35,294 nt of DNA. Source: Natrialba swarupiae (GTDB lineage Archaea > Halobacteriota > Halobacteria > Halobacteriales > Natrialbaceae). A program made the position numbers and the translations under genes. The stretch is taken from the NCBI RefSeq assembly GCF_008245225.1, contig NZ_VTAW01000036.1:1-35294 (forward strand), read 5' to 3'. Under the pieces are notes generated by a model. The model saw only the letters and a list, made by a program, of their open reading frames with translations. It was not told the DNA's origin and searched no databases. This document shows, piece after piece, positions 8,251-16,355 of the stretch (its first letter is position 1; the number at the start of each line of letters is the position of its first letter).

Positions 8251-8271
8251 GGATATAAGGATTTCGAAATC
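8251..8271. promoter_or_regulatory. Promoter with palindrome between divergent tfb and DUF84 genes
   Basis: GATATAAGG at 8252-8260 is a TATA-like box that reads acceptably on both strands. It is flanked by the perfect 12-bp palindrome GATTTCGAAATC (8260-8271). On the tfb strand the palindrome lies directly upstream of the TATA element, where TFB contacts the BRE. The predicted tfb leader is about 50 nt. The same element could drive the DUF84 gene rightward. Confidence 0.55.
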
Positions 8272-8393
8272 ATCGTCGATCACCGTCCGAAAACCGGTAA
8301 TTCGGGGGAGTTGGTATGGGAAACCAAAACATTCAAGCGGTCAAAGTCACCTCGAACCGAGGACGCCAAATGACGCTCGGCCCAACGGCGAGT

Positions 8394-8915
8394 ATGCACG
8401 TCGCCGTCGGAAGCACGAACCCAGTCAAACGCGAGGCGACCGACCGAGCGCTCGAGCGGTTCGATCCGGTCGTGGTGGCGGTTTCGGTCGACTCCGGTGT
8501 CGACGAACAGCCCGGATCGATCGCCGAGACGATCACCGGCGCGGAGAACCGCGCCCGTCGGGCCTTCGAAGGCTGCGAGGTCGACTACGGCGTCGGCCTC
8601 GAGGGCGGCGTCGCTCGATTCGAGAACGCGCCCGGACTCCATCTCGTCATGTGGGCCGCGGTGACCGACGGCGACCGACTCGAGCGGGCGAGCGGTCCGT
8701 CGGTTCGACTCCCCGACCGGGTCGCCGAACGAGTCGTAGCGGGCGAGGAACTCGGGCCGGTGATGGACGACGTGCTCAGTACTGACGGTATCGCCGAGGG
8801 CGAGGGCGCCGTCGGTGCCCTCACTGACGGATTGGTCGACCGGTCTGACGCGCTTGCGAGCGCGGTCGCCTGCGCGTTCGGTCCGTTCCGAACGGACCAG
8901 TATCGAGAGTCCTGA
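8394..8915 (+). CDS. DUF84 / YjjX family inosine/xanthosine triphosphatase
   Basis: A 173-residue protein of the Maf/HAM1-like YjjX (DUF84) family. Members hydrolyse non-canonical nucleotides such as ITP and XTP to keep them out of RNA and DNA. The family opening is MHVAVGSTNPVK, followed by SIAETITGAENRARRA, the YGVGLEGGV glycine-rich loop and a GAVGALTDGLVDRSDAL block with the metal-binding acidic residues. Length is typical. The start at 8394 matches the conserved N-terminus. An alternative ATG at 8316, preceded by GGGGGAG, would add 26 residues that do not fit the fold. It is divergent from tfb across a shared promoter region. Confidence 0.9.
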   Translation: MHVAVGSTNPVKREATDRALERFDPVVVAVSVDSGVDEQPGSIAETITGAENRARRAFEGCEVDYGVGLEGGVARFENAPGLHLVMWAAVTDGDRLERASGPSVRLPDRVAERVVAGEELGPVMDDVLSTDGIAEGEGAVGALTDGLVDRSDALASAVACAFGPFRTDQYRES

Positions 8916-9128
8916 CCGCTCGTCTGTGGCTCCCACCTAACCCCGTCTTTCGCTCCAAAACTGTCATCTATCCTTGACACTCGTCAGATTGGACGCATTA
9001 GCCGGCCGTACCAACAGATCGTTTCCTTTCGATTATTGTTCCATTACTATGGCGCAAAATCGACAGACTGCGGCCTGTTAACTGCACGTACCAAACCCCC
9101 TAAGGGCGTCCCAGTCGTCTCTGGAGAC

Positions 9129-9362
9129 ATGAGCACTGCAATGGCCCCCGACCTCACGAGCAAACAACGCCAGATTCTCCAGTATCTCCGGGAGAACGCC
9201 GCGACGAAGACGTACTTCAAATCGCGGCTCATCGGCAAGGAACTCGGGATGACGGCGAAAGAAGTCGGCTCCAACATCACCGCGCTCCAGCAAGGTGACT
9301 ACGATATCGAGATCGAGAAGTGGGGCTACTCCTCGAGTACGACCTGGAAGGTCAACGCCTGA
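9129..9362 (+). CDS. Small winged-helix protein (DUF7123-like)
   Basis: A 77-residue haloarchaeal protein with a compact winged-helix pattern: a helix (SKQRQILQYLREN), a turn with TYFKSRLIGKELGMTAKEVGSNITAL forming helices 2 and 3, and a short wing ending WGYSSSTTWKV. It probably binds DNA; its targets are unknown. The ATG at 9129 is followed by another in-frame ATG four codons later. A weak CCTAAGG element at about 25 bases upstream supports 9129. It stands alone between intergenic stretches of about 210 and 190 bases in which I see no gene. The DUF number is from memory and should be treated as tentative. Confidence 0.8.
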   Translation: MSTAMAPDLTSKQRQILQYLRENAATKTYFKSRLIGKELGMTAKEVGSNITALQQGDYDIEIEKWGYSSSTTWKVNA

Positions 9363-9554
9363 TATTCCACCGGGCAAACACGAGCGCACACTCATCAGAC
9401 GCCATCGTGTGATCGGTTCGGACTGCTGTCCGGCAGTTTTTCTCCACCCGTCTACCGTGACCGGTCGTCTCCTTAACCGAGACGGCGCTCCGTATCGGTC
9501 GCCAAACGGACTCTCGACGATACCCGCATCTCTCGATACGTCTCCGGGTCGTTC

Positions 9555-10178
9555 TCACTCGTCTCCGTCGTACTCCAGGAGTTGATCGGCGTTCCGGGCC
9601 AGTGTCGTCGAGCGTTCTCCGAACGAATCCGCGTGACGAACGACGAGCAACAGGATCGTCTCCGGCCGTTCGACCGCGTAGCCGTCCTCTCGAGAGAGCA
9701 AGCCGGCATCCTCGAGTTCGCCGGCGTACTTACTGACTGTCGGTGGAGACACCTCGAGCGACGTTGCCAGATCACCGGCAGTCGCATCGGGATCGAGTAA
9801 CAGTTCGATCACCATTCCGCGTGGCGTCTCTCGACGCAGGTATCCGAGGGCGTGTTTTTCGAACTCGTCGAACCGCCCCGCGAGGACGAACCGCTTGTAG
9901 TCGCCGTCCTCGTAGCTTTCGATCGCGCCGCGGTCCTCGAGTCGGCGAAGGTGGTGTTGGGTCTCGCCGGTCCCGAGCTGGAGATCGTCCCGAACCTTCG
10001 AGAAGTGTGCGCCGGGTGTCGTCGACAGATAGCCGACGATCGCATCCCGCGCGTCGCTCTCACCCGTCTCGGCCGACGCCGATTCGGCGAAACCAGCGAG
10101 CGGGGCACCGGTGCCGATGGCTGCGAATCGGCGGAGGGTCGCCCGCTTGTCGTCGTCGACCCCGTCGGGCGTCGTCAT
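9555..10178 (-). CDS. Double winged-helix transcription regulator
   Basis: A 207-residue predicted regulator with two winged-helix units. The first is at about residues 45-110: AIVGYLSTTPGAHFSKVRDDLQ, then GTGETQHHLRRLEDRGAIESY, the standard helix-turn-helix with wing. The second is at about 115-180: PRGMVIELLLDPDATAGDLATSLEVSPPTVSKYAGELEDAGLL. The C-terminal helix carries ILLLVVRHADSFGERS. Residues 10-38 (KRATLRRFAAIGTGAPLAGF and on to SASA) look like a weak Tat-type leader, odd for a DNA-binding protein. Upstream, GGTTTTACCC near 10209-10218 may be the TATA box. No effector domain is seen. Confidence 0.88.
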   Translation of the reverse strand: MTTPDGVDDDKRATLRRFAAIGTGAPLAGFAESASAETGESDARDAIVGYLSTTPGAHFSKVRDDLQLGTGETQHHLRRLEDRGAIESYEDGDYKRFVLAGRFDEFEKHALGYLRRETPRGMVIELLLDPDATAGDLATSLEVSPPTVSKYAGELEDAGLLSREDGYAVERPETILLLVVRHADSFGERSTTLARNADQLLEYDGDE

Positions 10179-10348
10179 ATCTACCTACTGCCCGAAAGGA
10201 GACCGTGGGTAAAACCGGTTTCGCTCCGCTTCGTTCACTGAAACCTGAGAGTCGCTGCATCTTAGGAGTTCGTCCGGATGGCTCCGGGCGGATAACTCGG
10301 CCGCCGTCCTCGATAATCTCGTCGGGATCGGCGGTCGACGCGGTCCGC

Positions 10349-11395
10349 TCACTCCGTGATCGCCTGGGCTTCCCGTTCGATCGCCTCGACGTCCATCTCG
10401 TCCTCCTCGATCTCACCGATGATCTCGGCGATGTCGTCTAACCCGATCAGTTCACGAGTCTCGTCGTCGAACTCGAGACTCTCGAGTTGCTCGCCGTCTG
10501 CTTTGACGTCGCTACCAGAGAGGTGTTTGCCGTAGCGGCCGACCATCGAGGTGAGTTCCTGTGGCATAACGAACGTCGTCGACTCGCTCCCCCCAATCTC
10601 GGTCAGGGTGTCCATTCCCTTGTCGATGATGGCGCGTTCGCCCATCGATTCGGCGGATTTGGCTCGCAGGACCGTCGAGATGGCATTACCCTGGGCCTCG
10701 AGAATCTGGCTCTGTTTTTCACCCTGTGCGCGGATGATCTTACTCTGTTTCTCACCCTCTGCCTTTTCGACGGCACTGCGGCGTTCACCCTGGGCCTCGA
10801 GGATCATGGCACGACGACGCCGTTCGGCGGAGGTCTGTTTCTCCATCGCCTGCTGGACCTCCCGCGTCGGGTTAACTTCGCGGACCTCGACCGACTCGAC
10901 GCGGATCCCCCACTCGTCGGTCGGCCCTTCGAGTTCGCGGCGAATCCGTCTGTTGATCTGTTCGCGTTTGTTCAGCGTGTCGTCGAGTTCCATGTCGCCG
11001 ATCACGGCACGCAGGGTCGTCTGGGAGAGGTTCACGACGGCTCTCTTGTAGTTATCGACCTCGAGAAACGCCCGCTTTGCGTCCATCACCTTGATGTAGA
11101 TGACGGCGTCGGCCGTCACCGGCGAGTTGTCTCGGGTGATCGCTTCCTGGCGGGGAACGTCGAGCGTCTGCGTTCGCATGTCGTAGCTGTACGTTCGCGA
11201 AACGAACGGTGGGACGACGTTCAATCCCGGCTCGAGCAGTTTCCGGTACTCGCCGAGGACGGTCAACGCTTTCTGCTCGTAGGCGTAGACGATCACGACG
11301 GAGCTTCGAAGGAGGGCGATGACGACGGCCAACACCAGCAACGCAACGATCAGGCCGACGGACGTCGCGAGAAACTGAAGCGGTACGGGACCCAT
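10349..11395 (-). CDS. SPFH (stomatin/prohibitin) membrane protein, copy 1
   Basis: A 348-residue stomatin-type protein, membrane-anchored by residues about 8-32, that forms oligomeric rings or microdomains and often works with NfeD proteins. The SPFH domain (about 40-200) contains GEYRKLLEPGLNVVPPF, TLDVPRQEAITRDNSPVTADAVIYIKV, TTLRAVIGDMELDDTLNKR and the WGIRVESVEVREV block. A long charged coiled-coil follows (about 200-260, SAERRRRAMILEAQGERRS repeats). The tail is acidic. It is a close paralogue of the gene at 11550-12725. A TATA-like box at 11421-11430 is at leaderless distance, so this copy can be transcribed on its own. Confidence 0.95.
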   Translation of the reverse strand: MGPVPLQFLATSVGLIVALLVLAVVIALLRSSVVIVYAYEQKALTVLGEYRKLLEPGLNVVPPFVSRTYSYDMRTQTLDVPRQEAITRDNSPVTADAVIYIKVMDAKRAFLEVDNYKRAVVNLSQTTLRAVIGDMELDDTLNKREQINRRIRRELEGPTDEWGIRVESVEVREVNPTREVQQAMEKQTSAERRRRAMILEAQGERRSAVEKAEGEKQSKIIRAQGEKQSQILEAQGNAISTVLRAKSAESMGERAIIDKGMDTLTEIGGSESTTFVMPQELTSMVGRYGKHLSGSDVKADGEQLESLEFDDETRELIGLDDIAEIIGEIEEDEMDVEAIEREAQAITE

Positions 11396-11420
11396 ACTCC
11401 AACAGCCGTCTGCTCACACA

Positions 11421-11430
11421 ATAAGTATTT
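11421..11430 (-). promoter_or_regulatory. TATA-like box for SPFH copy 1
   Basis: The minus strand reads AAATACTTAT, preceded by a purine-rich GGAAA resembling a BRE, centred about 30 bases upstream of the ATG at 11395. It lies between the two SPFH genes and indicates a separate promoter for copy 1. Confidence 0.6.
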
Positions 11431-11549
11431 CCATCTGACATTTACTCGGAGAAAAGTCGGCGGTCCGTCCGACCGTCGAGCGACTCGGTCGGTCGAATAC
11501 GGGTTCGAAAAATCGGTCGGTTCGTCCGAATCGATGATCTGCCGGGCGA

Positions 11550-12725
11550 TCAGTCGCGCTGTGAGTCGTCGACGTCACCGAGTGGGACGTCGGAGCCGCC
11601 GTCGGTCTGTTGGAACTCCTGGTCCATCTCTTCGATCACTTCGTCGGGATCGGAGATGTTCGACGGATCCTGGCCTTCCTTGATCGCCTGGGCTTCCTGC
11701 TCCATGGCTTCGACGTCCATCTCGGCTTCCTGATCGATCTCGCCGATGATCTCGGCGATGTCGTCCAAGCCGATCAGTTCGCGGGTCTCGTCGTCGAAGT
11801 CGAGACTCTCGAGTGCGTCACTGTCGTCTTTAATATCGCTGCCGGAGAGGTGTTTGCCGTAGCGACCGACCATCGAGGTGAGTTCCTGTGGCATCACGAA
11901 GGTCGTGGATTCGCTCTGACCGATCTGCTCGAGCGTTTCCATTCCTTGATCGATGATGGCGCGTTCACCCATCGATTCGGCGGATTTCGCGCGCAGAACC
12001 GTCGAAATCGAGTCACCCTGTGCTTCGAGGATCTGGCTCTGTTTTTCACCCTGTGCGCGGATGATCTCACTCTGTTTGTCACCCTCTGCCTTTTCGACGG
12101 CGCTGCGGCGTTCACCCTGGGCCTCGAGGATCATGGCGCGGCGTTTCCGCTCTGCGGAGGTCTGTTGTTCCATCGCGCGCTGAACGTCCTTCGAGGGGTT
12201 GACCTCGCGGACCTCGACGCTCTCCACTCGAATACCCCACTCGTCGGTCGGTTCGTCGAGTTCGTGGCGGATCTTCGCGTTGATCTCCTGGCGTTTGTTC
12301 AGCGTGTCGTCGAGTTCCATGTCACCCAACACGGCACGGAGGGTCGTCTGGGCGAGGTTCGAGACAGCCTTCTTGTAGTTGTCGACCTCGAGGAACGCCT
12401 TCTTGGCGTCCATCACCTTGATGTAGACGACGGCGTCGGCCGTCACCGGTGAGTTGTCCCGCGTGATCGCTTCCTGGCGCGGGACGTCTAACGTCTGTGT
12501 GCGCATATCGAACCGGTAGGTGTTCGAGACGAACGGCGGGACGAAGTTGATACCCGGCTCGAGCAGTTTCCGGTACTCGCCGAAGACGGTGAGCGCGCGT
12601 TTCTCGTACGCGTCGACGATCTCGACCGCGCTAAACAGTGCGGCGAGAACGACGACGAGAGCGAGTGCACCGAGGAACAGCAGTGCACCGCCCAGCGCCT
12701 GCATTGGGAACAGCTCTAGGACCAT
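11550..12725 (-). CDS. SPFH (stomatin/prohibitin) membrane protein, copy 2
   Basis: A 391-residue stomatin-type protein very like copy 1 through the whole SPFH and coiled-coil region, with the same order of blocks (GEYRKLLEPGINFVPPF, DVPRQEAITRDNSPVTADAV, GDMELDDTLNKR). It differs in its membrane anchor (about 8-35) and in a 40-residue acidic C-terminal extension (DPSNISDPDEVIEEMDQEFQQ and onward) absent from copy 1. The ATG at 12725 (MVLELFPMQALGG) is chosen because the upstream extension of the frame is not membrane-protein-like and crosses the promoter. A TCAAATAAGG element at 12761-12770 implies a leader of roughly 14 nt. NfeD lies upstream on the same strand, a known pairing. Confidence 0.95.
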   Translation of the reverse strand: MVLELFPMQALGGALLFLGALALVVVLAALFSAVEIVDAYEKRALTVFGEYRKLLEPGINFVPPFVSNTYRFDMRTQTLDVPRQEAITRDNSPVTADAVVYIKVMDAKKAFLEVDNYKKAVSNLAQTTLRAVLGDMELDDTLNKRQEINAKIRHELDEPTDEWGIRVESVEVREVNPSKDVQRAMEQQTSAERKRRAMILEAQGERRSAVEKAEGDKQSEIIRAQGEKQSQILEAQGDSISTVLRAKSAESMGERAIIDQGMETLEQIGQSESTTFVMPQELTSMVGRYGKHLSGSDIKDDSDALESLDFDDETRELIGLDDIAEIIGEIDQEAEMDVEAMEQEAQAIKEGQDPSNISDPDEVIEEMDQEFQQTDGGSDVPLGDVDDSQRD

Positions 12726-12760
12726 ATATCGCTCTTGTGGCGGTGACGGGAAAAGCGTTC

Positions 12761-12770
12761 CCTTATTTGA
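12761..12770 (-). promoter_or_regulatory. TATA-like box for SPFH copy 2
   Basis: TCAAATAAGG on the minus strand stands out from GC-rich surroundings about 40 bases before the ATG at 12725, so the transcript should carry a short leader. The 200 bases between NfeD and this gene hold no other credible gene. Confidence 0.5.
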
Positions 12771-12924
12771 CAAACATATTGGGACAGTAACGGACCACGG
12801 ATGGACCGGACGGCGGGAACTCACTCGGACGAATGTTGGGGGTTTGGTGGTTGATACGGTCTGCTGTACGCTGTACAATCCAGACCGTTCTCACCTATCC
12901 GATAAACCGGTACGGTAGATCGTA

Positions 12925-13506
12925 TCAACTCGTTTTCTCGGTCTCGCGTTCGGCCGCCTCCTCGGTCGAACCGCCGCCGTCAGACGACGGCCCGGACGCG
13001 GCGTCTTCTGCAAGTGCACGATCGATCTCGTCTTCGCCGATCGCGTTGAGAGACTCGACCGTGAGTACGTTCCCGCCGCCGGGATCGAGGACGATAATCT
13101 CCTCTCCTTCCTCGATCGTTCCGCTGGTCGTTCGAGCACTGTAGTACGGCGCGAACCCGCCGTCGTCGAGTTTCACCTCGCCATCTCGAGTCGTGATCGT
13201 CTCGGTGACGTATCCGGTCGCTCCAGCGAGCGAGCCGGAATCTTTCGTCTGTGGCGTTCCTTTCCCGCCGTAAAAGTCGAACTCGCGGTAGATGTACGTC
13301 GCGACCAGACCGATCAGCAGCGTTAACCCCGCGAGGATAAACGGGCTGAGCGAGCCCGGGAAGAGGACACCGACTAACCCCGCCCCCACGAGCGCGACGC
13401 CGACGACGATCAGGTGCGCACCGGGCGATAAGGCCTCTAACGCCATCAGTATGAGTCCCGCCGACAGGAGCGCCACCGGCATGTTTTCGAGGAGGACCTC
13501 GAGCAT
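12925..13506 (-). CDS. nfeD: NfeD family membrane protein
   Basis: A 193-residue short NfeD protein (no serine-protease domain). Three membrane helices lie near residues 8-25, 30-50 and 53-72, with the EALSPGAHLIVVGVALVGAGLVG glycine-rich signature. A soluble OB-fold barrel follows (about 90-150, GATGYVTETI, VKLDDGGFAPYYSA, IEEGEEIIVLDPGGGNVLTVE). The tail is acidic and probably disordered. NfeD and SPFH proteins are commonly encoded together and are thought to form membrane complexes. Here NfeD precedes two SPFH paralogues on the same strand. An AT-rich box at 13530-13543 gives a likely leaderless start at 13506. Confidence 0.92.
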   Translation of the reverse strand: MLEVLLENMPVALLSAGLILMALEALSPGAHLIVVGVALVGAGLVGVLFPGSLSPFILAGLTLLIGLVATYIYREFDFYGGKGTPQTKDSGSLAGATGYVTETITTRDGEVKLDDGGFAPYYSARTTSGTIEEGEEIIVLDPGGGNVLTVESLNAIGEDEIDRALAEDAASGPSSDGGGSTEEAAERETEKTS

Positions 13507-13529
13507 GAGTATGGCTAGGGGCTCCCCAG

Positions 13530-13543
13530 GTTAAATGTTTATT
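13530..13543 (-). promoter_or_regulatory. TATA-like box for nfeD
   Basis: The minus strand reads AATAAACATTTAAC, centred about 29 bases from the ATG at 13506. It is the only AT-rich block just upstream of this gene. Confidence 0.55.
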
Positions 13544-13650
13544 GCAGAACGACCCTGTCACGATTTCAGCCGACACTCTCCGAGAGCGATTATCGAACTC
13601 ACGCTCACACGGCCATGCCGTACGTCCTATTCTTATTCCACGATACAAAA

Positions 13651-13662
13651 TATTAATATAAT
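13651..13662 (+). promoter_or_regulatory. Strong AT-rich promoter for the secreted Tat protein gene
   Basis: TATTAATATAAT lies in an unusually AT-rich block (about 13630-13680) and is centred some 26 bases before the ATG at 13682, the spacing expected for a leaderless transcript. Confidence 0.65.
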
Positions 13663-13681
13663 ATTGAATTAGTTTCCATAT

Positions 13682-14338
13682 ATGGGCCTAACACGACGAA
13701 CGATGTTGGCTACCGTTGCTGTACTCACAGTCGGTGCGCGGAGTACGGCCGCCTCGTCCGGGTCGGCAGAGACGAACGGCGTTCGACCGTACGGACACGG
13801 ACCGTACGGAACGTCTGTTTACCCTGCTGCGGTCCTCGATATCTCCGACGAACCATCACTGTCGCTCGAACACGTCGTCTGGACAACTGAAACGAGTGAT
13901 ACACCGTTTGACGTCACTGCGACCATCGGCAACGACGCCGAGACGACCGCCGAGGGCGACGTTACCGTGGCGGTCGTCGACGACGATGATGTGATGGTGT
14001 TTCGCGAAACGAAGTCACTCGAGATCGACGCAAACGCGAGTGAGACCGTCACGTTCGAAGATATTCTGGACGGCCTTCCCGAAGGCGAGTACGTTTTCTC
14101 CATCTCCGTCGCTGACGATCCCGGCGAGTTCGAAGCAACGGTGAAGGTCACTGACCGTGGCTACGACACAGACGAAGACGGGTGGGGGAGTGACCTCTCG
14201 AGGTACAGTATCGGCAACGACGGCGAGGTCGACAGTAACGGGCTCTCGGAGGCGTTTACGGACTGGCAGGGCGGCCAACTCCGCTCCGACGACCTTCGTC
14301 GAGTCTTTCACGCCTGGCAAGCCAGCGAAGCAATCTGA
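13682..14338 (+). CDS. Tat-secreted protein with adhesion-like domain and dockerin-like tail
   Basis: A 218-residue predicted extracellular protein. The N-terminus (LTRRTMLATVAVLTVGA) is a Tat signal peptide with the twin arginine at residues 5-6. No lipobox cysteine is seen, so it is likely released or loosely held. A YGHGPYGTSVYP stretch, common in haloarchaeal secreted proteins, precedes a beta-sandwich-like region (about 58-160) of the CARDB kind, ending EYVFSISVADDPGEFEATVKV. The last 45 residues (about 172-218, DSNGLSEAFTDWQGGQLRSDDLRRVFHAW) resemble one half of a dockerin/EF-hand unit, with Asp/Asn at calcium-ligand-like spacing. The function is unknown; binding to a surface partner is an inference. 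Confidence 0.8.
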   Translation: MGLTRRTMLATVAVLTVGARSTAASSGSAETNGVRPYGHGPYGTSVYPAAVLDISDEPSLSLEHVVWTTETSDTPFDVTATIGNDAETTAEGDVTVAVVDDDDVMVFRETKSLEIDANASETVTFEDILDGLPEGEYVFSISVADDPGEFEATVKVTDRGYDTDEDGWGSDLSRYSIGNDGEVDSNGLSEAFTDWQGGQLRSDDLRRVFHAWQASEAI

Positions 14339-14439
14339 CTGCTGCCACTGGTCGCAAGCGGCGGCCTCCGCCCGACTTCGGACGGAACCGTCACGTGGAC
14401 ACCTCGAAGTTGGACGAATCGGGTTTCGATATCCGATCG

Positions 14440-15411
14440 TTACGACGGCCCGTTCGTGATCGTCGTGTGCGCGCCGATGAGCGCGCCTGCGAGATCGAGG
14501 TCCTCGAGTCGCGTCCCCTCGTCGATGATCGATCGTCTGATATCGCCGTTCTGTACGGTGGCGTCGGGGAAGATGACTGCGTGCTCGAGATCGGTGTCTT
14601 CGAGTGTCACGTCGTCCATCACGTGGACGTTATCGCCGATCGTCGCGTTCTCGAGGACCGCCGACGCGGCGACGAGTGACTCCCCCTCGAGGTGCCAGGC
14701 GACGGCGTCGAGGTAGCTTTCGGGCGTTCCGATGTCGAACCACGCGCCCTCGAACGTGTAGGCGTACGTCGGTTCGCGGTTCTGGAGCCACTGGACGAAC
14801 CAGCCCGGTTCGTCCGGGTTGTTTCCTTCCTCGAGGTAGGTCGGGAGCAAGGAGAGTGCATCCCGTGGAAACGCATAACAGGCAATCGAGACGAGGGTAC
14901 TCTTTGGATCGTCGGGTTTCTCCTGGAAGTCGACGACGCGGTCGTCCTCGAGTTCGACCAGCCCGTAGGACTTCGCTTTCTCCCGGGAACCGACGTCGTA
15001 GGCGGCGAGGGTAGGTGCGTCCATCCGCTCGAAGTAGTCGAGAAAGTCAGAGACGGCGAAACTGATGAGGTTGTCACCGGCGATCACGAGGAGGTCGTCG
15101 TCGATTGCTTCGCGGTCGATCAGCTGAGCGAGCGCGCCGACCACGCCGAACTTGTCGTCTTCTTCGGTCGTCTCTTCGACCGAGAGCCGGGGTTTCTCGA
15201 ACTCGCTGTCCGCGAGGTGAGCCTCGAAGTCGGCGGCGAACCGTTCGTTCGTGCTGACGTACACGCCGTCGATTCGGTCGTCCGCCTCGAGTTCCGCGAA
15301 GATTCGATCGACGACGGTCGAGTCGCCGATCGGGAGGAACATCTTGGGCCGGTGTTTCGTGATCGGCCACATTCGGGTCGCGTACCCGCCCGCAAGCACG
15401 ACGGCCTTCAT
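14440..15411 (-). CDS. Sugar-1-phosphate nucleotidyltransferase
   Basis: A 323-residue enzyme of the glucose-1-phosphate thymidylyl/uridylyltransferase class, making an NDP-sugar from NTP and sugar-1-phosphate. The signature is complete: AVVLAGGYATRMWPITKHRPK with R13 and K23, then VIAGDN (metal-binding Asp), EKPDDPKS and the WFDIGTPESYLDAV block. The C-terminal part (about 235-323, VAASAVLENATIGDNVHVMDDVT) has the hexapeptide pattern of a left-handed beta helix. Products probably feed glycan or S-layer glycosylation; the sugar is not determinable. It is a single gene, convergent with the Tat protein gene about 100 bases away. A weak TATA-like element lies near 15434-15443. Confidence 0.92.
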   Translation of the reverse strand: MKAVVLAGGYATRMWPITKHRPKMFLPIGDSTVVDRIFAELEADDRIDGVYVSTNERFAADFEAHLADSEFEKPRLSVEETTEEDDKFGVVGALAQLIDREAIDDDLLVIAGDNLISFAVSDFLDYFERMDAPTLAAYDVGSREKAKSYGLVELEDDRVVDFQEKPDDPKSTLVSIACYAFPRDALSLLPTYLEEGNNPDEPGWFVQWLQNREPTYAYTFEGAWFDIGTPESYLDAVAWHLEGESLVAASAVLENATIGDNVHVMDDVTLEDTDLEHAVIFPDATVQNGDIRRSIIDEGTRLEDLDLAGALIGAHTTITNGPS

Positions 15412-15466
15412 GGCACCGCGTTCGCGAGGGAGATGTAAGTGACTTCCCCTTTCACCAACCGGAAAC

Positions 15467-15476
15467 TCGTATACGT
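15467..15476 (+). promoter_or_regulatory. TATA-like box for the HTH/Zn-ribbon gene
   Basis: CTCGTATACG sits about 28 bases before the ATG at 15500, matching leaderless spacing. Confidence 0.45.
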
Positions 15477-15499
15477 CCGCCCTCCGTCGTTCCGGACGT

Positions 15500-15793
15500 A
15501 TGCGTGAAGCCGACGAAACGACGCGACAACGACTCGCAGACGCCCTTCGTGTCGAGGCGGCGACGCCGAGCGAACTCGCGGAAACGCTCGATCTGACCCC
15601 GCACGCGGTGGTCGATCACGTCGAACACGTCGCGCGGTCGGTCAACGGCGGCGACGAACAGTTCCTCGTCGCACCGCCGACGTGTCGCGATTGCGGGTTC
15701 GACGACTTCGACCAGCTTCTCAACATGCCGTCACGGTGTCCGTCGTGTAAGAGCGAGTCGATCGCCGAGCCGACGTTCACGATCGAACAGTAA
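15500..15793 (+). CDS. HTH plus zinc-ribbon transcription regulator (COG3357-like)
   Basis: A 97-residue protein with an N-terminal helix-turn-helix (about 8-45, QRLADALRVEAATPSELAETLDLTPHAVVDHVEHV) fused to a C-terminal zinc ribbon (CRDCGFDD, then SRCPSCKS). This is the architecture of archaeal predicted regulators in COG3357, whose targets are mostly unknown. Size is typical. It is divergent from the nucleotidyltransferase across about 90 bases. Confidence 0.88.
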   Translation: MREADETTRQRLADALRVEAATPSELAETLDLTPHAVVDHVEHVARSVNGGDEQFLVAPPTCRDCGFDDFDQLLNMPSRCPSCKSESIAEPTFTIEQ

Positions 15794-15978
15794 TCCGAAC
15801 CGAACACTCACACTGGCGCACATCTCTCCGACAGATTCGACACTAATATTTACACTGGGGGATACGAACCGGTACGGACCCTCCAACGGGTGTCGTCGCT
15901 CACGTTGCGCTGACGATCTACGATTTTCGCGTTCGTTCCGGTCGTCCGGCACCCGATCGGAGGGATTCGAGGATACGA

Positions 15979-16341
15979 ATGACTACACCGTCTTACCCGG
16001 AGTTCGATCGCACCGAGTTCGTACTCGCTGTCCTCGAGTGGCTCGAGGGACGAGAGAACTCTCCCGAAGCGGTCGACGATACCCTGGACCTTCTCGCACA
16101 CAGCCGCCGCCGTTCGTTCATACGAGTGATGCGAACCTACGGCGAGGCGCTTACGCTCCCGGACGCCGCCGAGGAGGTGGCCGTTCGAGAAACGGGGACA
16201 CCGGTTGCGGAGCTATCGGCGGAACACGTCGCCAACGTCTACATCTCGTTGTACCACGATCACCTGCCACGGCTCGTCGACGCGGGCTTGCTCGAGTACG
16301 ACCAGGAGCGCGATCTCGTCTCACCGGCGGCGATCTCGTAA
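15979..16341 (+). CDS. DUF7344-like winged-helix protein
   Basis: A 120-residue haloarchaeal winged-helix protein of the kind that begins with a LLAHSRRRSFIRVMRTYGEALTL helix pair and continues with LPDAAEEVAVRE, an insert (TGTPVAELSAEHVANVYISLYHDHLPRLVDAGLLEYD) and a short wing. It is predicted to bind DNA. The ATG at 15979 is used. The frame stays open for about 130 bases upstream with no start codon. The nearest AT-rich block (TAATATTTAC, 15843-15852) would give a leader of about 100 nt, longer than its neighbours. It is followed closely by the oxidoreductase gene on the same strand. Confidence 0.85.
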   Translation: MTTPSYPEFDRTEFVLAVLEWLEGRENSPEAVDDTLDLLAHSRRRSFIRVMRTYGEALTLPDAAEEVAVRETGTPVAELSAEHVANVYISLYHDHLPRLVDAGLLEYDQERDLVSPAAIS

Positions 16342-16355
16342 GCCGCGTCTGACGG

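Noticed and set aside
8316-8393. Longer start for the DUF84 protein at 8316
   Set aside because: A Shine-Dalgarno-like GGGGGAG precedes it, but the added 26 residues come before the conserved family start MHVAVGSTNPVK and have no expected fold.
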